A stretch of DNA of 64,000 bases from Blastomyces gilchristii SLH14081 (Eukaryota > Ascomycota > Eurotiomycetes > Onygenales > Ajellomycetaceae), in the NCBI RefSeq assembly GCF_000003855.2, contig NW_003101656.1:207168-271167 (forward strand). The letters are read 5' to 3'. The notes under the pieces are model-generated. The model was not told the origin of the DNA. It did not search any database and was given only the letters and a program-made list of their open reading frames with translations. How positions within the stretch are numbered: the first letter of the stretch is position 1; every line of letters starts with the position of its first letter. Both the position numbers and the translations under genes were made by a program. Shown here one piece after another: positions 12,547 through 23,394 of the stretch.

Positions 12547-12908
12547 TATGATGAGCTGCATCTGATCAATTATATAGACTATTCCGTTACACTTCATAGA
12601 TTTCTACTGCCTCATTCTCAATCACTGATTCTCAGTTATTATAAACATGTATATTCTGATCATTCATTCTTGAACATATATACTCTGATTCTCAGCCATT
12701 CTCAATCATCAATTCTTAGCTACTATGAATGCATGTAAATTCTTCTGCTCTGAAGCTTCACTATGTACATCATCACATACACATATAAATATTCACTTCA
12801 ATTGCTAAATCTTGTACTTTCTCTTTCTTTTTCTTCTTTAACATTTTTCACTTTGTTATATAAGACTTATAAATATCATACTGATCTATTCGGCGTAGGC
12901 CCCTTATA
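12547..12908 (+). repeat. 3' LTR of chromovirus copy B1
   Basis: 362 bp, beginning TATGATGAGC (transition-mutated form of the TGTAGC/TGTGGC start) and ending CCCCTTATA. Longer than the 323-bp LTRs of copy G and the 332-bp LTRs of copy F because of extra copies of a short U3 motif. The inner part is mutated; the outer part keeps CGGCGTAGGCCCC. Confidence 0.88.
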
Positions 12909-13046
12909 AGAACATAGCAAAATGCAAAGAAGTGACAATTAGATACATGCAATAATAACTTCTCAGCTCAGAAACATAGAGCGATTTTATTAAAGTAATT
13001 TGTACACCTCTGTATTTATTAGAAACCTGAGAGGCTTGAGTTTCTC
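12909..13046 (-). repeat. SINE-related fragment at the right edge of B1
   Basis: Matches the body of the full-length SINE (about 56022-56150), including TGACAATTAGATACATGCAA and TATTTATTAGAAACCTGAG. The match begins directly at the B1 LTR and stops at GCTTGAG near 13046. B1 therefore appears to have inserted into a SINE copy whose tail side lies to the left of this window. The tRNA-derived head is absent. Confidence 0.75.
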
Positions 13047-13398
13047 TTGTAGATAGATCTATTAATACAATCTTCAACTATTTCATAGATTATAGTCTGA
13101 ACAGTATGTTTTTCTTTTTAAAACATTGTATTAATATTTTTGACAAGAATAGTTCATCTTTTTTAGAAAGACTTTTACTTTTTACTAGATATAGTTCATT
13201 TTCTCTAAATTTACTGATCAGTAGATTTATAAATGTTTAAAAAAGTATATTCTTTATTATAAAAAATCTGACTTTTTTTTTTTTTACATATTTACAAAAA
13301 GCAGAGTTATCTTAATATAAGTAATATACCTATTACTTCAGAGTTCAGCTTAAGACTCAGAATCGCTCACTCTATTAAATAACTTATTAATATAATAA
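13047..13398 (+). other. AT-rich stretch, possibly most of a copia 5' LTR
   Basis: No coding frame. Very AT-rich, with a poly-T run near 13270. Because element G (13399-57083) has matching AATAA duplications, this stretch was joined to 57084 before G inserted. The sequence from 57084 on leads into copia gag, so a 5' LTR starting near 13051 (TGTAGATAG) and ending near 57105 is possible. The ends are not proven; no second copy is in the window. Confidence 0.3.
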
Positions 13399-13721
13399 TG
13401 TGGCGGGCTGCGTCTGATTAATTATATATACTATTTCATTACACTTCATAGATTTCTATCACTTCGTTCTCGATCGCTGATCCTCGGCCGCTATGCTCTG
13501 ATTCTCGGCCATTCTCAATCACCAATCCTCGGCTGCTATGAACATGTATAAATTCTTCCGCCCTGAAGCTCCATCATGTACATCATCACATACATGTATA
13601 AATATTCAGTTCAAACACTGATTTTCATACTTTCTCTTTCTTTTTCTTCTTTAATATTTTTCACTTTGTTATATAAGACCTATAAATATCATATCATTCT
13701 ATTCGGTGTAGATCTCTTACA
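13399..13721 (+). repeat. 5' LTR of copy G
   Basis: 323 bp, TGTGGCGGGC to CTCTTACA. The outer half keeps CpGs and a repeated CTCGGCC motif in U3. TATAAATA at about 13591 is a likely TATA box. AATATTTTTCA near 13652 is the reverse complement of the sequence just inside the LTR (see the self-priming entry). Confidence 0.93.
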
Positions 13722-13734
13722 CTTGAAAAATATT
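13651..13734 (+). promoter_or_regulatory. Candidate self-priming pair: LTR site and primer-binding site of copy G
   Basis: The LTR holds AATATTTTTCA (about 13652-13662). The internal sequence directly after the LTR end (13721) holds TGAAAAATATT (about 13724-13734): an 11-base perfect complement. No TGG-type tRNA primer-binding site is present. This is the arrangement of Tf1/sushi-like elements, where the mRNA 5' end folds back and is cleaved to prime reverse transcription. In copy F the two sites read AACATTTTTCT and, as its complement, AATGTTTTTCT; both derive from AACGTTTTTCT by one transition at the same CpG. The transcription start is not known, so this is inference. Confidence 0.55.
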
Positions 13735-14048
13735 CATTATCTTCTTATTAGAAATAATTATTCATTGAGAAGATATCTGAATATGTAACAACATATAAGA
13801 AATAGAAAACAATTAAACAGTTAAGTAGACAATGAGTTCTCAGATAGAAGCTTGCTCATCAGTCACTCTGATCTCATAATAAGATTTTATAAGAGAATGT
13901 CAGTGAAAGATCTGAGAGTTCTGACACTCAGATATATAAGATATTTATATAATTACACTTCTTCAGATTTCATAGCTATCACACATTTAATAAACAACAT
14001 GTCTAATAACAATATGAGAGAACTCTTAAATGTGAGTATAGAAGTAAT
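13722..14048 (+). pseudogene. gag N-terminal segment of copy G
   Basis: Open in one frame from about 13823 (best at 13852-14048), with the readable block MSVKDLRVL, then a Tyr-rich region and a Met/Asn-rich LINNMSNNN. The same protein is seen in copy F (minus strand, 50691-50452), which is why I take it as the N terminus of gag. Interrupted by element F at 14048 and continued at 51149. Confidence 0.7.
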
Positions 14049-14380
14049 TATAAGAGGCCTACACTGAATAGATCAGGATAATAAATAGAACTGATACAAC
14101 AAAGAGAAAAATGTTAAAGAAGGAAAAGAAAGAGAAAGTGTGAGAATCAGTGATTAAAGTGAATATTTATACACATATGTGATGATGTATATAATGGAGT
14201 TTCAGAGTGAAAGAATCTATACATATTTATAATAGCTGAGAATCAGCGATCAAGAATGACTGAGCATTGAAGTGACAGCTGAGAATCAGTGATCAAGAAT
14301 GGCTGAGAATCAGAGTGTACACATAATCTGTAAAGTGTAATGAAATGATTTATATAATTGATCAGGCACAGCCTGCTACA
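14049..14380 (-). repeat. 3' LTR of copy F
   Basis: 332 bp on the minus strand. The half bordering the internal region has lost its CpGs, while the outer end (GGCCTACAC, about 14056) is better kept. Compare the partner at 50817-51148, where the opposite half is preserved. Confidence 0.9.
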
Positions 14381-15871
14381 TTAGCCTCCTTCTTTTCTGA
14401 TTATGTGTAGTTCTTATTGATCAAGGGCTGCAGTCTTAAATAGTGCAGAACTCAGAGTTCAGATCAGCTAATTATAACTGACTCATTTCACAAGATATTA
14501 TCCGCTGTAGCTGTGAGATCTCTCATTGAGAATATCTTTGATCTCTCACTTAAGCTCATTATCTTCTTCTATAATCCCTGGCAGCTGCCAGTTGAAAGTC
14601 AGTTAAGAAGAGAATGAGTCAGTGACAGCACAGTGAAGCAAGCTTATGTGAAAGATATCATGAATTTCTGATAATATATCAAGATGATAGTTATGACTAT
14701 CTAGAACTTTCATCACTTTATACTTGATATAATAGTAATTCAGTGTATGAGATGAATGTGTGATCTGTATATTCTTAAGATTTAATCACACTAAGTCTTC
14801 TATCTTATATTACTCAGTGAAATCTCAGTGAACATTGATTTAATTCTCTTAATCTTGTTTCACAGTTGTCATGAAGATCTCTGCTCATTCACAGATATCT
14901 TGAAGCTTTATTACTATATTATCAGTGATCTGAATTGAACTGCAGAGATTTGATATAAAATATGTAATTTTCAGAAGATTTAATACTTTCATGTGATAAC
15001 TGTGTGTAAGAAAGAACAGGCTTATATCTATTGAAATAGTATCTCAACTGTTGATAGCAATCTCTGTGTGTAGAAGAAGATTATATCAATTATCTTATAC
15101 ATGATTACAGAACTTATAAAGATAATTCTTTACAGTCTGAATTATCTATTCTGACGTATTATCAGTCTCAGAGTGATAGACAGTTAATAAATAGTATATA
15201 ATCTTAAGAACTTGACAGATTCTTGTTCAGACAGTACTTATAAATTAACAGTCTCAGTCTGATATAATAGATTGTAACAACTTATGCATCTGATAGAATG
15301 AACTCTGTAAGAAGGTTTTGATAACTTATTCAGTATTTATCTTATTACAAGATTTCAATATTACATCTTTACTTAATCAGTCAATGATAATCAGAATGTT
15401 CTTACAACTCTTACTCTTAGATAGATTAACAGCAAAGTTAATTACTATATCTCACTAGATTCTATCAGAGATATTAAGTAATTTCAGTAAATCATTTCTA
15501 TAATTCTTTCATGAGATAATAGAAGAACAGTAGTTGCAGTTTCAGATGAAGTGTCTGATACTGTTTAATATCTCAGATCAGTAGAACTCTTAGAAGATTA
15601 TTCTATACAGTTGTTCACAGTCTGAATAATTAGTTATATATGCATAATGCATCTCTTACATTATTCAGATGTGTAAGGGTTCAGCGTGAGAAACTAAGTG
15701 TCATTTATGAAATTATAGAGCATTATTTTCATTGATTGAATATTCTGAGATATTGATTCTTATATGTAGTTCTGAGGGACATCAGAGTCCTTCTTGATCT
15801 ACTGCTTTAGTGAGTGCTTAGAGAAGTTCATCAGTTTGAGCTGTTGTATATCATAATTCATTCAGTGTAGA
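14381..15871 (-). pseudogene. Integrase and chromodomain end of copy F
   Basis: Minus-strand continuation of the F polyprotein after the E insertion. The chromodomain occupies about 14572-14381 and reads IIEEDNELKW at its start, with later Trp codons changed to TGA. Its stop abuts the LTR. The integrase region lies at about 15870-14950 and matches 10985-11960 and 54845-55790. Many stops; not functional. Confidence 0.82.
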
Positions 15872-16049
15872 TGTGATTCAAAGGTTGCTTGAGCCAGCGT
15901 ACAATTACAGGCATACGCCCGCTTTTTATATACGTTATCTAAATTAATTACTGGCCGTTAGGGCCTCTTTACATTCATAAGTGTGTTCAAAAGTGTGTTC
16001 AGAAACAGCTGTGTTATTATTCAGCAGTTGTATGTTCTTCTGAACCATA
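15872..16049 (-). repeat. 3' LTR of copy E
   Basis: 178 bp, reading TGTGATTCAA to GAACCATA on the plus strand. It carries the 11-bp internal duplication AAAAGTGTGTTC also found in the partner LTR, which defines a 178-bp subfamily. CpG survives mostly in the outer half (CAGCGTAC, TACGCCCGC). Confidence 0.92.
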
Positions 16050-16599
16050 TTCTCTCTCACCAGATTCAGTCACGCTCATGTGATCATGACATACACTCTA
16101 GCTTCATACAGATTAGTGTGTCACTAGCATTTGTAATAGTATAGTCTATCTCTGATTTGACTAGCATTCTGTGTACACTCTTATAAAGAAACTTTCACTA
16201 TATTACATCACTCATTCATTCACTTTTTTCATTCTTCAATCATCTTCTTCATCATCATCATCATTGAATATTATTATCTTATTTCAGATTTCTATCTCTT
16301 TTTCTATTCAACACTTTCTATCTGTTCATCTATCATATTATACACTTTTCTGACAATGACTCTCTGTTTTCACAACAAGTGTCATCATAGTGCTCATACT
16401 GAGCAGTTTGTTAGCAGTGAGTGTAATATGTTATGAAATGTGACCAGAATCTGTTTATTCTCTAACAATTATCAGAATGTACTACTATGAATAACACATC
16501 TTCTTCATCTTCTTATACACTCTCAATCTTCTTTTTCTAGCAGGCATCTGATTGTGTTTTACATAATCACAGATACTGATATTTTATTTTAATTTATAT

Positions 16600-17625
16600 A
16601 GAATCTTCACATGTTGACAGATCTATATCTGCTAATAATAGTGAATGTCTCAATGTTGAATTATTGATTGAAAACATGAAGAATGTGATAATAAAGAAAT
16701 TATCTATACTATGTATAATCAGATCTTCTGTATCTCTCTTCTACTCTCTTTATTTCTTTCTCTGTTACTTCTTCTTAATCTCTTACATCTGCTTCTGTGT
16801 CTGATTCTCCTGCTTCTGCTATCTCTGTTGTTATAATTCTTACTTTTGCTACTTCTGCTCTCTCTGCTTCTACTGTCTCTTCTTTTATTATCAGCTCTCT
16901 CTGTTTCAAGAAGATATTGTGTAGACTTAATGAATTATATTTCTCAGTGTGTATACTTCTGCTCTTCTTATCAACTTTTAAAATAATTTATTATACAAAG
17001 ACTGTATATAACATAACTGTCTGAAGCTCAGTCACAGATATCAATTATTACATTCATTTTAAATATTTATAATAAAATAATTATTCATTTATATCAGAGA
17101 ATTATCTTCTTTCTCAACAGTATTAAGATTATAAGTCTTTTTCTTTTTCATTCTTTTCTTCTGACACTGATTTTTCTGTTCTTAGAAGAAATTATTATAA
17201 GTTTTATTATATATAAAGTTGTGATTTTCACAGATATCAAGAAACTTTTCACAATTATTAAATTTAATATTATGAGTATATCTGTTCTAGTGAATTTCTT
17301 TGAGATGATAGATCTGTATCAGTCTATTCTCTGATATCTATTATCTGACTTCATGATGCAGGTGAAAGATATCTGTATTTTCAGAAACAAGAACATGAAT
17401 GTTATACTCTTTTACACTTATGAATGTGAGACTTGTACATCTTGTCTGAGATATCACCATGAGAATGAGCTGTTCACATGCTGTATTCTGCTTTCTGCAT
17501 TCTCTCATGTCCCTCTCTCCCTTTCTGAGAAGCCTTATGTGTGTTGTAATTATGTGTACAATTCTAAGGTCAGTGAGTGTTCATTCAGTAATTATTACCT
17601 CTGTTGTTACAGTTTTATACACTAA
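16600..17625 (+). CDS. Antisense reading frames of copy E, part 1
   Basis: Because E lies on the minus strand, its antisense frames are on plus. 16797-17024 holds the Ser/Thr-rich segment ending like the VYNITI block, and the upstream homologous N-terminal part begins near 16600 but has stops. 17353-17625 is the Cys-rich segment, with a CX2C pair and a Cys-Cys-Asn cluster. The hAT element inserted four bases after this segment; part 2 lies at 23412-23783. Function unknown. Confidence 0.42.
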
Positions 17626-17997
17626 TAATTAGACTGACCGTGTGACCGTGTCTGGGACCAGGACCAAACTTTACAGTTGTCATGTTGTCTAAAAGCATTA
17701 CTCCTGGTCATGATTTGTGTTCATCACATTGATTTCAAATCACATTATTTCAGATATTAAAGGTCTCAGATTCACTTTTCAAATAAAAATCTAGTCTCAG
17801 ATAAAGAATATGTTTGAATTCTTAGTCACATTTTCATTCTGATCTCATTATTGAAAATGGCATCAAATGAGACTATGAAATCATTTCTCACTTACATAAT
17901 ATCATAATATAGTACTCATTTGTTGAAAATTCAATAGAGAGTATTATTAAATATCATTACTTTTCTGAACACAGATCATAATTAATATCATTTTAAT

Positions 17998-18125
17998 TAA
18001 AAAAAAAATATAAAATACAAAAAATAATAAAAAAACAAAAAACAAAACAACAAGAAAAAATCACAACAAAAAAAAAAAAAAGAAAAGAAAAAGAAAAAAA
18101 CAAAAAACAAAAACAAAAAAAAATC
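17998..18125 (+). repeat. A-rich tract in the hAT element
   Basis: About 125 bases almost entirely A with scattered C, T and G. It lies in the 5' untranslated part of the hAT element, upstream of the lysine-rich frame. No coding potential. Confidence 0.85.
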
Positions 18126-19360
18126 AAGGTCACAGAGCCACAGTATTTCTACTCAGAGCCTTCACAATGTTCATTATCAATCATGTATCTCTCACAGTGA
18201 GGGTAACACAGCTGCAATGAGTCATTGTCTTAATATCATCTAATAAATAATCAGTATATATCTATATAAATGTGAATAATTAGAAAATATACACTTAAAA
18301 AGTGTGATCAGGGTGAACTCTGCTGTCACTTGAATAGCATCAAGGACAGAATGCTGGAATCAATGATTTCTCTCATTGATTTCACAGACAAGGTCTGTGA
18401 AGATGATCTTGAGAAATATAAGATTCCCTGACTTCTGGTAAAAATAGATCTCACAGAGAGACTCTATTTTCATCATATCAGAGACTGAGTGTTATTAAAA
18501 AGCATTACTTCAATGCATATGTACTTACTGCAGTGATTCACTCTCTGCACATGTGGCTGAGAGTTGCAGCTTTTCCACACCACACAGCTCTCTCTGAGAT
18601 GCTGCTGCTGGTTTGCAACTCACACAGTCTCTCAGTCCAGCATGTGCTGTGCATATGCAGCCCTGCGTGCTGGGGCTGTGTTGGCCATTATGATCTGGTG
18701 TGGTACTCGCTTTTCGCGGGCCATGTTTCATTTGATTGGGAGGGAAAGGGGACATGACTGCTGTTTTATTTAAGAGGGAATGAGTAATTGAATCTGTAGA
18801 AGATAATTTAGTTTCTTCTGCATTTGAAATTTAATTAGTCTATACTCTTCAATTTGAGAATTTCTGAGAGTGTTTTAATAGTTTTCATATCAGCTTGAAA
18901 TTAGTGATTGATTGAAGAAGAGAAAAGAGAGAAGAAAGAAATGAGAATAACTTATCTTTATAATATGAAAACAGAGAATTGCTGCAATCATTTATTCTAG
19001 TAACAAAGATCTGTTTTCTGCATGTATCTCTGATACAGATTATATGATAACTGTATACAAAGAATATCAACAGTGCATGCATTGAATGAAGATGATGTTA
19101 CTATACAACACTGTAGCTGTTTCTGTACATTACTGAAAGCTGTTAATATTTTCTTTAAGTCTCTTTATATTTGATAAGTCAGTAATATATTTCAATGCAC
19201 TCTCTCTTTCATTATTATCATTATTATTATCATCATCATCACTATCATCACTATTACTATCATCATTACCATCATCATCATCATCATCATCATCATCATT
19301 ATATCATTTCTGGCCGTCTCTTCTGTCTTCACCTTTTTTCAACACTCACTGAAACCAATC
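18126..19360 (+). other. hAT 5' region without a clear gene, with a CpG-retaining island
   Basis: No convincing coding region. 18530-18760 is markedly GC-richer than its surroundings and keeps CGCTTTTCGCGGG near 18708. Short open frames occur on both strands there, none with a recognisable domain or matching neighbours. An (ATC)n microsatellite lies at 19209-19303. The island may be a leader or first exon of the downstream frame, or promoter DNA. Confidence 0.4.
19209..19303 (+). repeat. (ATC)n-type microsatellite
   Basis: Imperfect run of ATT, ATC and ACT triplets that becomes pure ATC near its right end. Any His or Tyr-rich translation of it is a simple-repeat artefact. Confidence 0.9.
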
Positions 19361-20183
19361 ATGTCATTCTTCTTCAAATATTCTGTGATCCTGCGGATCA
19401 CCAAGGCGCGTGAGCACCATCACAGATTGAAGAGAGAGAAGAAGAAGGCATTCAAGTGAGAGAAGACAGATTGTAAGACACATTATAATGCCTTGAAGAG
19501 GCTCTGTAAGAAAGTAGAATGATAACAATTTTAAGTAACACTTCTGATAGATTTAGACTGAACTAAGTATAGGAATAATATGAATGACACTGTCTGTGAG
19601 AGATTGAAGAAGAAGATAGTGAAGAGTCTCATGCAGCAGCAGTGAGATCAGAAGAAGTTCTGAGAATGATTTAAGACTAAGATGAAGAGAGAGAGAGATG
19701 AGAAGAGTGTTACTGCAAATAAGCAGCAGCAGAAGAAGATTGAGAGAGTGTTAAAGTGAGAGATAAAGAAGTCAAAACTGATAAGTTTTTTATTTATTGA
19801 GAGATAACAATTTTTGATAATACTTCTGTTCTCTAATTGATTAGCAGGAGCTGGCAGAGGAGAAGGGGATTGAGGCCTTGTTCAGGTCTCAAATGCGCTT
19901 CATGATTCAGAACATTGAGAAGGCAGCCCTGCTCTCTGAGCATGTCAATCTGCTTGTCACTGAGGTGGAACCTGAGACAGCAGACCAGAAAATGTGAGAT
20001 TTTGAGACACAGATTGACCTGGCTGAAGAGAAGCAGTGAAAACCCTCTTCTGAGAAGGCAGTGAAGAGAGATTTTGAGATGATTATCATCTCAGATAAGA
20101 AGAAGAAGAAGAAGAAGAAGAATAAGAAGTGAATTATGAAGAATGATAAGAAGAATGAGAAAGAGCAGAAAGATGATGAGTAG
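19361..20183 (+). pseudogene. Lysine-rich second reading frame (ORF1) of the hAT element
   Basis: Not recognised. Proposed segments: 19361-19519 (from ATG, MSFFFKYSVIL then basic), about 19570-19792 (charged, Gln/Lys-rich), and 19848-20183 (111 codons, stop TAG). The last two are separated by an intron-like gap ending TTAGCAG at 19847. Premature TGAs in the third segment sit where Trp is the likely ancestor, since each is a TGG-to-TGA change. The third segment is acidic and helical-looking, then ends in a long Lys run. It lies upstream of the transposase in the same orientation. A DNA-binding accessory protein is possible but not shown. Confidence 0.5.
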
Positions 20184-20640
20184 AAAAAGTTTTTTTCTTT
20201 TTATATTAGTTAGTTATAAGTTCATAATTATTAATAATTAAAATTAATTTTGAGTTTTTAAAAATTATTGTACAAGTTGTAATCAAGTCAGGAATAATAT
20301 ATATATATATATATATATTTAACTATCATGATTCACAAATCACTATAATGTATAAGTATCAACATTTTTTCAACATTGATATTTATAATATTAATATATT
20401 TTTAATGATATCATCTGATAACATAATTTAATAACACTCTCTTTCACAATATTAATATATTTCAAGAAATATGATAGAGATTAATCAAGATTGTTTATTT
20501 ACTTTTATACATCAATGATATCTAATCTGAGTTAGTACTAAAATTATAACTAAGCTAAGAAACAAGATTATTTTCTCTTATATTAATTCTTCTTACACAC
20601 ATCAGTGATCAGTTATTGAAAATAAATTATTATCTTTCTC
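20184..20640 (+). other. AT-rich spacer between the two hAT reading frames
   Basis: No open frame of note. Contains an (AT)n run near 20298-20320 and low-complexity AT sequence. Probably terminator and promoter DNA between ORF1 and the transposase; no specific site can be named. Confidence 0.5.
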
Positions 20641-23090
20641 AAATTATTATCATATCTTCTAAATTCACTTCTTTCACTTCTTTTACTTCTATTGAAGATT
20701 CACAAACTCTTCAAGAAATCACTGTGAATCACAAAGTCTATATTATTTACAATTCAACACAGAATGCTCTCTTTCAATTATAATAAATAATCACTTCATT
20801 CTTCACATCTGATTCCAGGCCATGAAATTTATGAAAAACTCAACACAAATATCAAGATAAACTATGAAATAATTATCAACAGATTGTATTGCAGATTACT
20901 GAAGAGTTATCTCTCTACTACAATCACTGCAACTTCATTCAGAAACATTCATCATGAACTAGTCATAGCTCTGAAGGAATTTTCTGACATCTGAAATCAT
21001 CAGAATGTAGATAATAAAAGAAAAATAATCAGAAAATTACTACTGAGCTGATAAGTTACTCTATCAGATAATAATTTTTGATAATGCTAACTTTCTAATT
21101 TGAAGAAAATCATGCAAAAATAATCATGTATCAGTACTCTGATTTCACAACTCTTATCTGATAACTTCTGTGAACAATTACTTTACATATATATATCTCT
21201 GAATCTTTCTCTTCAATCAATTGAAAACCCCGAATTCCGAACACTTCTTCAAATGCTTAATTCAAATCTTCATATTTCACATTGATTCTGTCTTCAGTCC
21301 AACCTTGAGATACACTACAAAGTTAATATACAATATCTAGAATCAGAGTTGAAGAATCATTGAAGAGTATCTCTCACAGTGAATGCATAAACTAGTACAA
21401 ACAATCTTGCATTTATGAGAGTTACATGTTATTACATTGATGAGAACTGAACTTATCAAGAGATATTAATTGAATTTGAATCATTGATCAGTAGTCATAC
21501 TGAGGATTATATGACAGAGGTATTAATAACTGTGATTAAAAATGACTATTGAGATATTAGTCTCAGTCTTCTTATAATTACAACTGACAATGCTACAAAT
21601 AACTACACTATAATGAAGAGCTTGAAGCAAAAATTGACTTTGCATTTCTGAAATGATAAACAAGGTCATATTCTCTGCATTGCTCATGTGATTCAACTTG
21701 TAGTATAAACACTGATAAAGAATCTTAACATTGAGATGAAGAATAATGAGATGACTGATTCTTGAAATGAGAATGAGATGAAAGTGATTACTCAAGTAAC
21801 TTTTACATTCACTTTACAAAAGATAATGTTTTTTGACAATACTTTTTGATATTGCTTTTTAGTAATGCTTTTTGATAACACTACTGTTAATTTTGAATAG
21901 ATTGACTAATAATTTAAATATCACAGATTCAAAACATTGCTAATGCAATTTATACCTTCTCTAAACAATAATAACAATTTCATGATATTCAATAAATAAA
22001 CAAATCAGTCACATCACTGAATATGATACAGAATGTTAGAACACAGTGAAGTTCAACATATAAGATGACTGTTCAGACTCTTCAATTATATCAGATGATT
22101 AATCATTGAGTGCAACACTCTGATCAGGAAAAGATTCAGATATTGAAACTTTCTGATATGAAGTGAACTCAGTTGAAATATGTGATTGATTTACTGTTTC
22201 AGTTTTATAAGATAACAAAGACAGTCTCAATCACTCATACATCAATGCTGCAGTCAGCCTGATGAGTGTATAACAGTTTATTTACTCATCTTGAGAAGCA
22301 GTTGAATCACTCAAAAAGAAATTCAGTCTGAGATGATGCTATAGTGCAGGCTATTATTGCTGTAAGGAATAAACTGGCATATTACTACAGCAAAACTGAA
22401 CAATCTTTTACAGAGTACTATGCTGTAGCAGCTCTACTAGATCCCTTCTGTTGAGTTAACATCTACACTTCTCAAGATTGAACAGAGGAGAAATAAGACT
22501 CATATGTCAAATTAGCCTGAGACTACTACAATGTCAACTATCAGAGATTTGAACAAGCAGATGTTTGAGATGTGAAGACAGTGAAATACAATTCCCTAGT
22601 AAGTAACAATCTTTGATAACACTTCATATCATATAGAACTATAATACTAACTTTGAAACAGAACTTGCATACATTGATTATAACTGAAAATCAGGCAAAA
22701 CTACAGGCTTATAAAACTGAATTTGACTGCTATCTTCAAGATGATCTGATGAATTTACATGCTAAATCAATTCTAGAGTTATGAAAAATTGTTGAGAGTA
22801 CATATTCAACTGTTGCACTGATGACATGTGATATTCTGATAATTTCATTGACAGAGATGAGAATGAAGTGAAAGTTCAACTCAAGTTGAGACATTTATCA
22901 CTATCACTGAGAACAATTATAAGAAGAAACAATCAAGAAACTCATGATTGTAAAACATGAAATTATCAGACAGTTTAATACCTCTGATCACAGTATATCA
23001 GAGAAGTGTAGTTTTCATGAGAAAGTGAAGAATAAACTTGCACAAGAATGTATTTAGTTGTTTCATGAGTGTTATCAATAATCATTATCA
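20641..23090 (+). pseudogene. hAT transposase, degenerate, with introns
   Basis: The clear part starts near 21220. A block near 21375 reads like the hAT segment with V-[D/N]-A-W-T-S, where the usual catalytic Asp is Asn. TTDNATNN lies at about 21578. A His/Val-rich stretch follows (IAHVIQLV, about 21676), then the long central region with LLDPF at about 22436. The C-terminal dimerisation region lies at about 22740-22990 (STVALM, then FNSSWDIYHY). Introns at 21796-21926 and 22599-22661 have GT starts and CAG ends; the second has a perfect TACTAAC branch site. Stops are mainly TGG-to-TGA. Known role: cut-and-paste transposition with 8-bp target duplication. Inactive here. Confidence 0.9.
22599..22661 (+). 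other. Spliceosomal intron in the hAT transposase
   Basis: 63 bp, starting GTAAGT, with branch site TACTAAC at 22645-22651 and CAG at 22659-22661. It joins two transposase segments. The motif pattern is typical of fungal introns. A related TTTGATAACACTT motif occurs in the other hAT introns. Confidence 0.85.
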
Positions 23091-23394
23091 AATTCTGATT
23101 ATATAAGCAATCACTGAATGAACTGAATGGGACTGATTTTGATCTTCAGTCCCAGTCTCATTCTGATTTTGAAAGAATGATCATCTTTCACAGTTTATTC
23201 TGAGAAATTACTCTCATTTCACTGTTCTTGAATTAAATCTGGTCATTTTTCACGCCATTTCTCTCAGAAATGGTCCATTTTCAGATTTTTTTGAGGCTTG
23301 GTCCTGGTGGGACTCACGCCAAGAAATGTATGGGACCAGATCAAATGGGACCAAATGTGAAATTCATGGTCCCGCCGGCCAGTCTACTAATAAT

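Larger units (their letters stand above)
17630..23386 (+). mobile_element. Autonomous-type hAT DNA transposon, degenerate
   Basis: A 5757-bp element with perfect 8-bp duplications CTAATAAT (17622-17629 and 23387-23394), as expected for hAT. The ends are inverted: left TAGACTGACCG, right complement TAGACTGGCCG. It carries a recognisable hAT transposase on plus (about 21220-23090) and a lysine-rich second reading frame upstream (19361-20183). It sits inside copy E; the uninterrupted target is visible in copy D near 35005. Terminal regions keep GGG and CpG while the centre is strongly mutated. Confidence 0.95.

Noticed and set aside
18525..18773. Overlapping open frames on both strands in the hAT GC-rich island as host genes
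   Set aside because: Short, overlapping, no domain, no neighbouring exon in frame. Openness follows from the local GC content.
19195..19413. His/Tyr-rich open frame as a metal-binding protein
   Set aside because: It is a translation of an (ATC)n microsatellite.
20294..20322. (AT)n run as a regulatory element or target hotspot
   Set aside because: Simple repeat in an AT-rich spacer with no other support.
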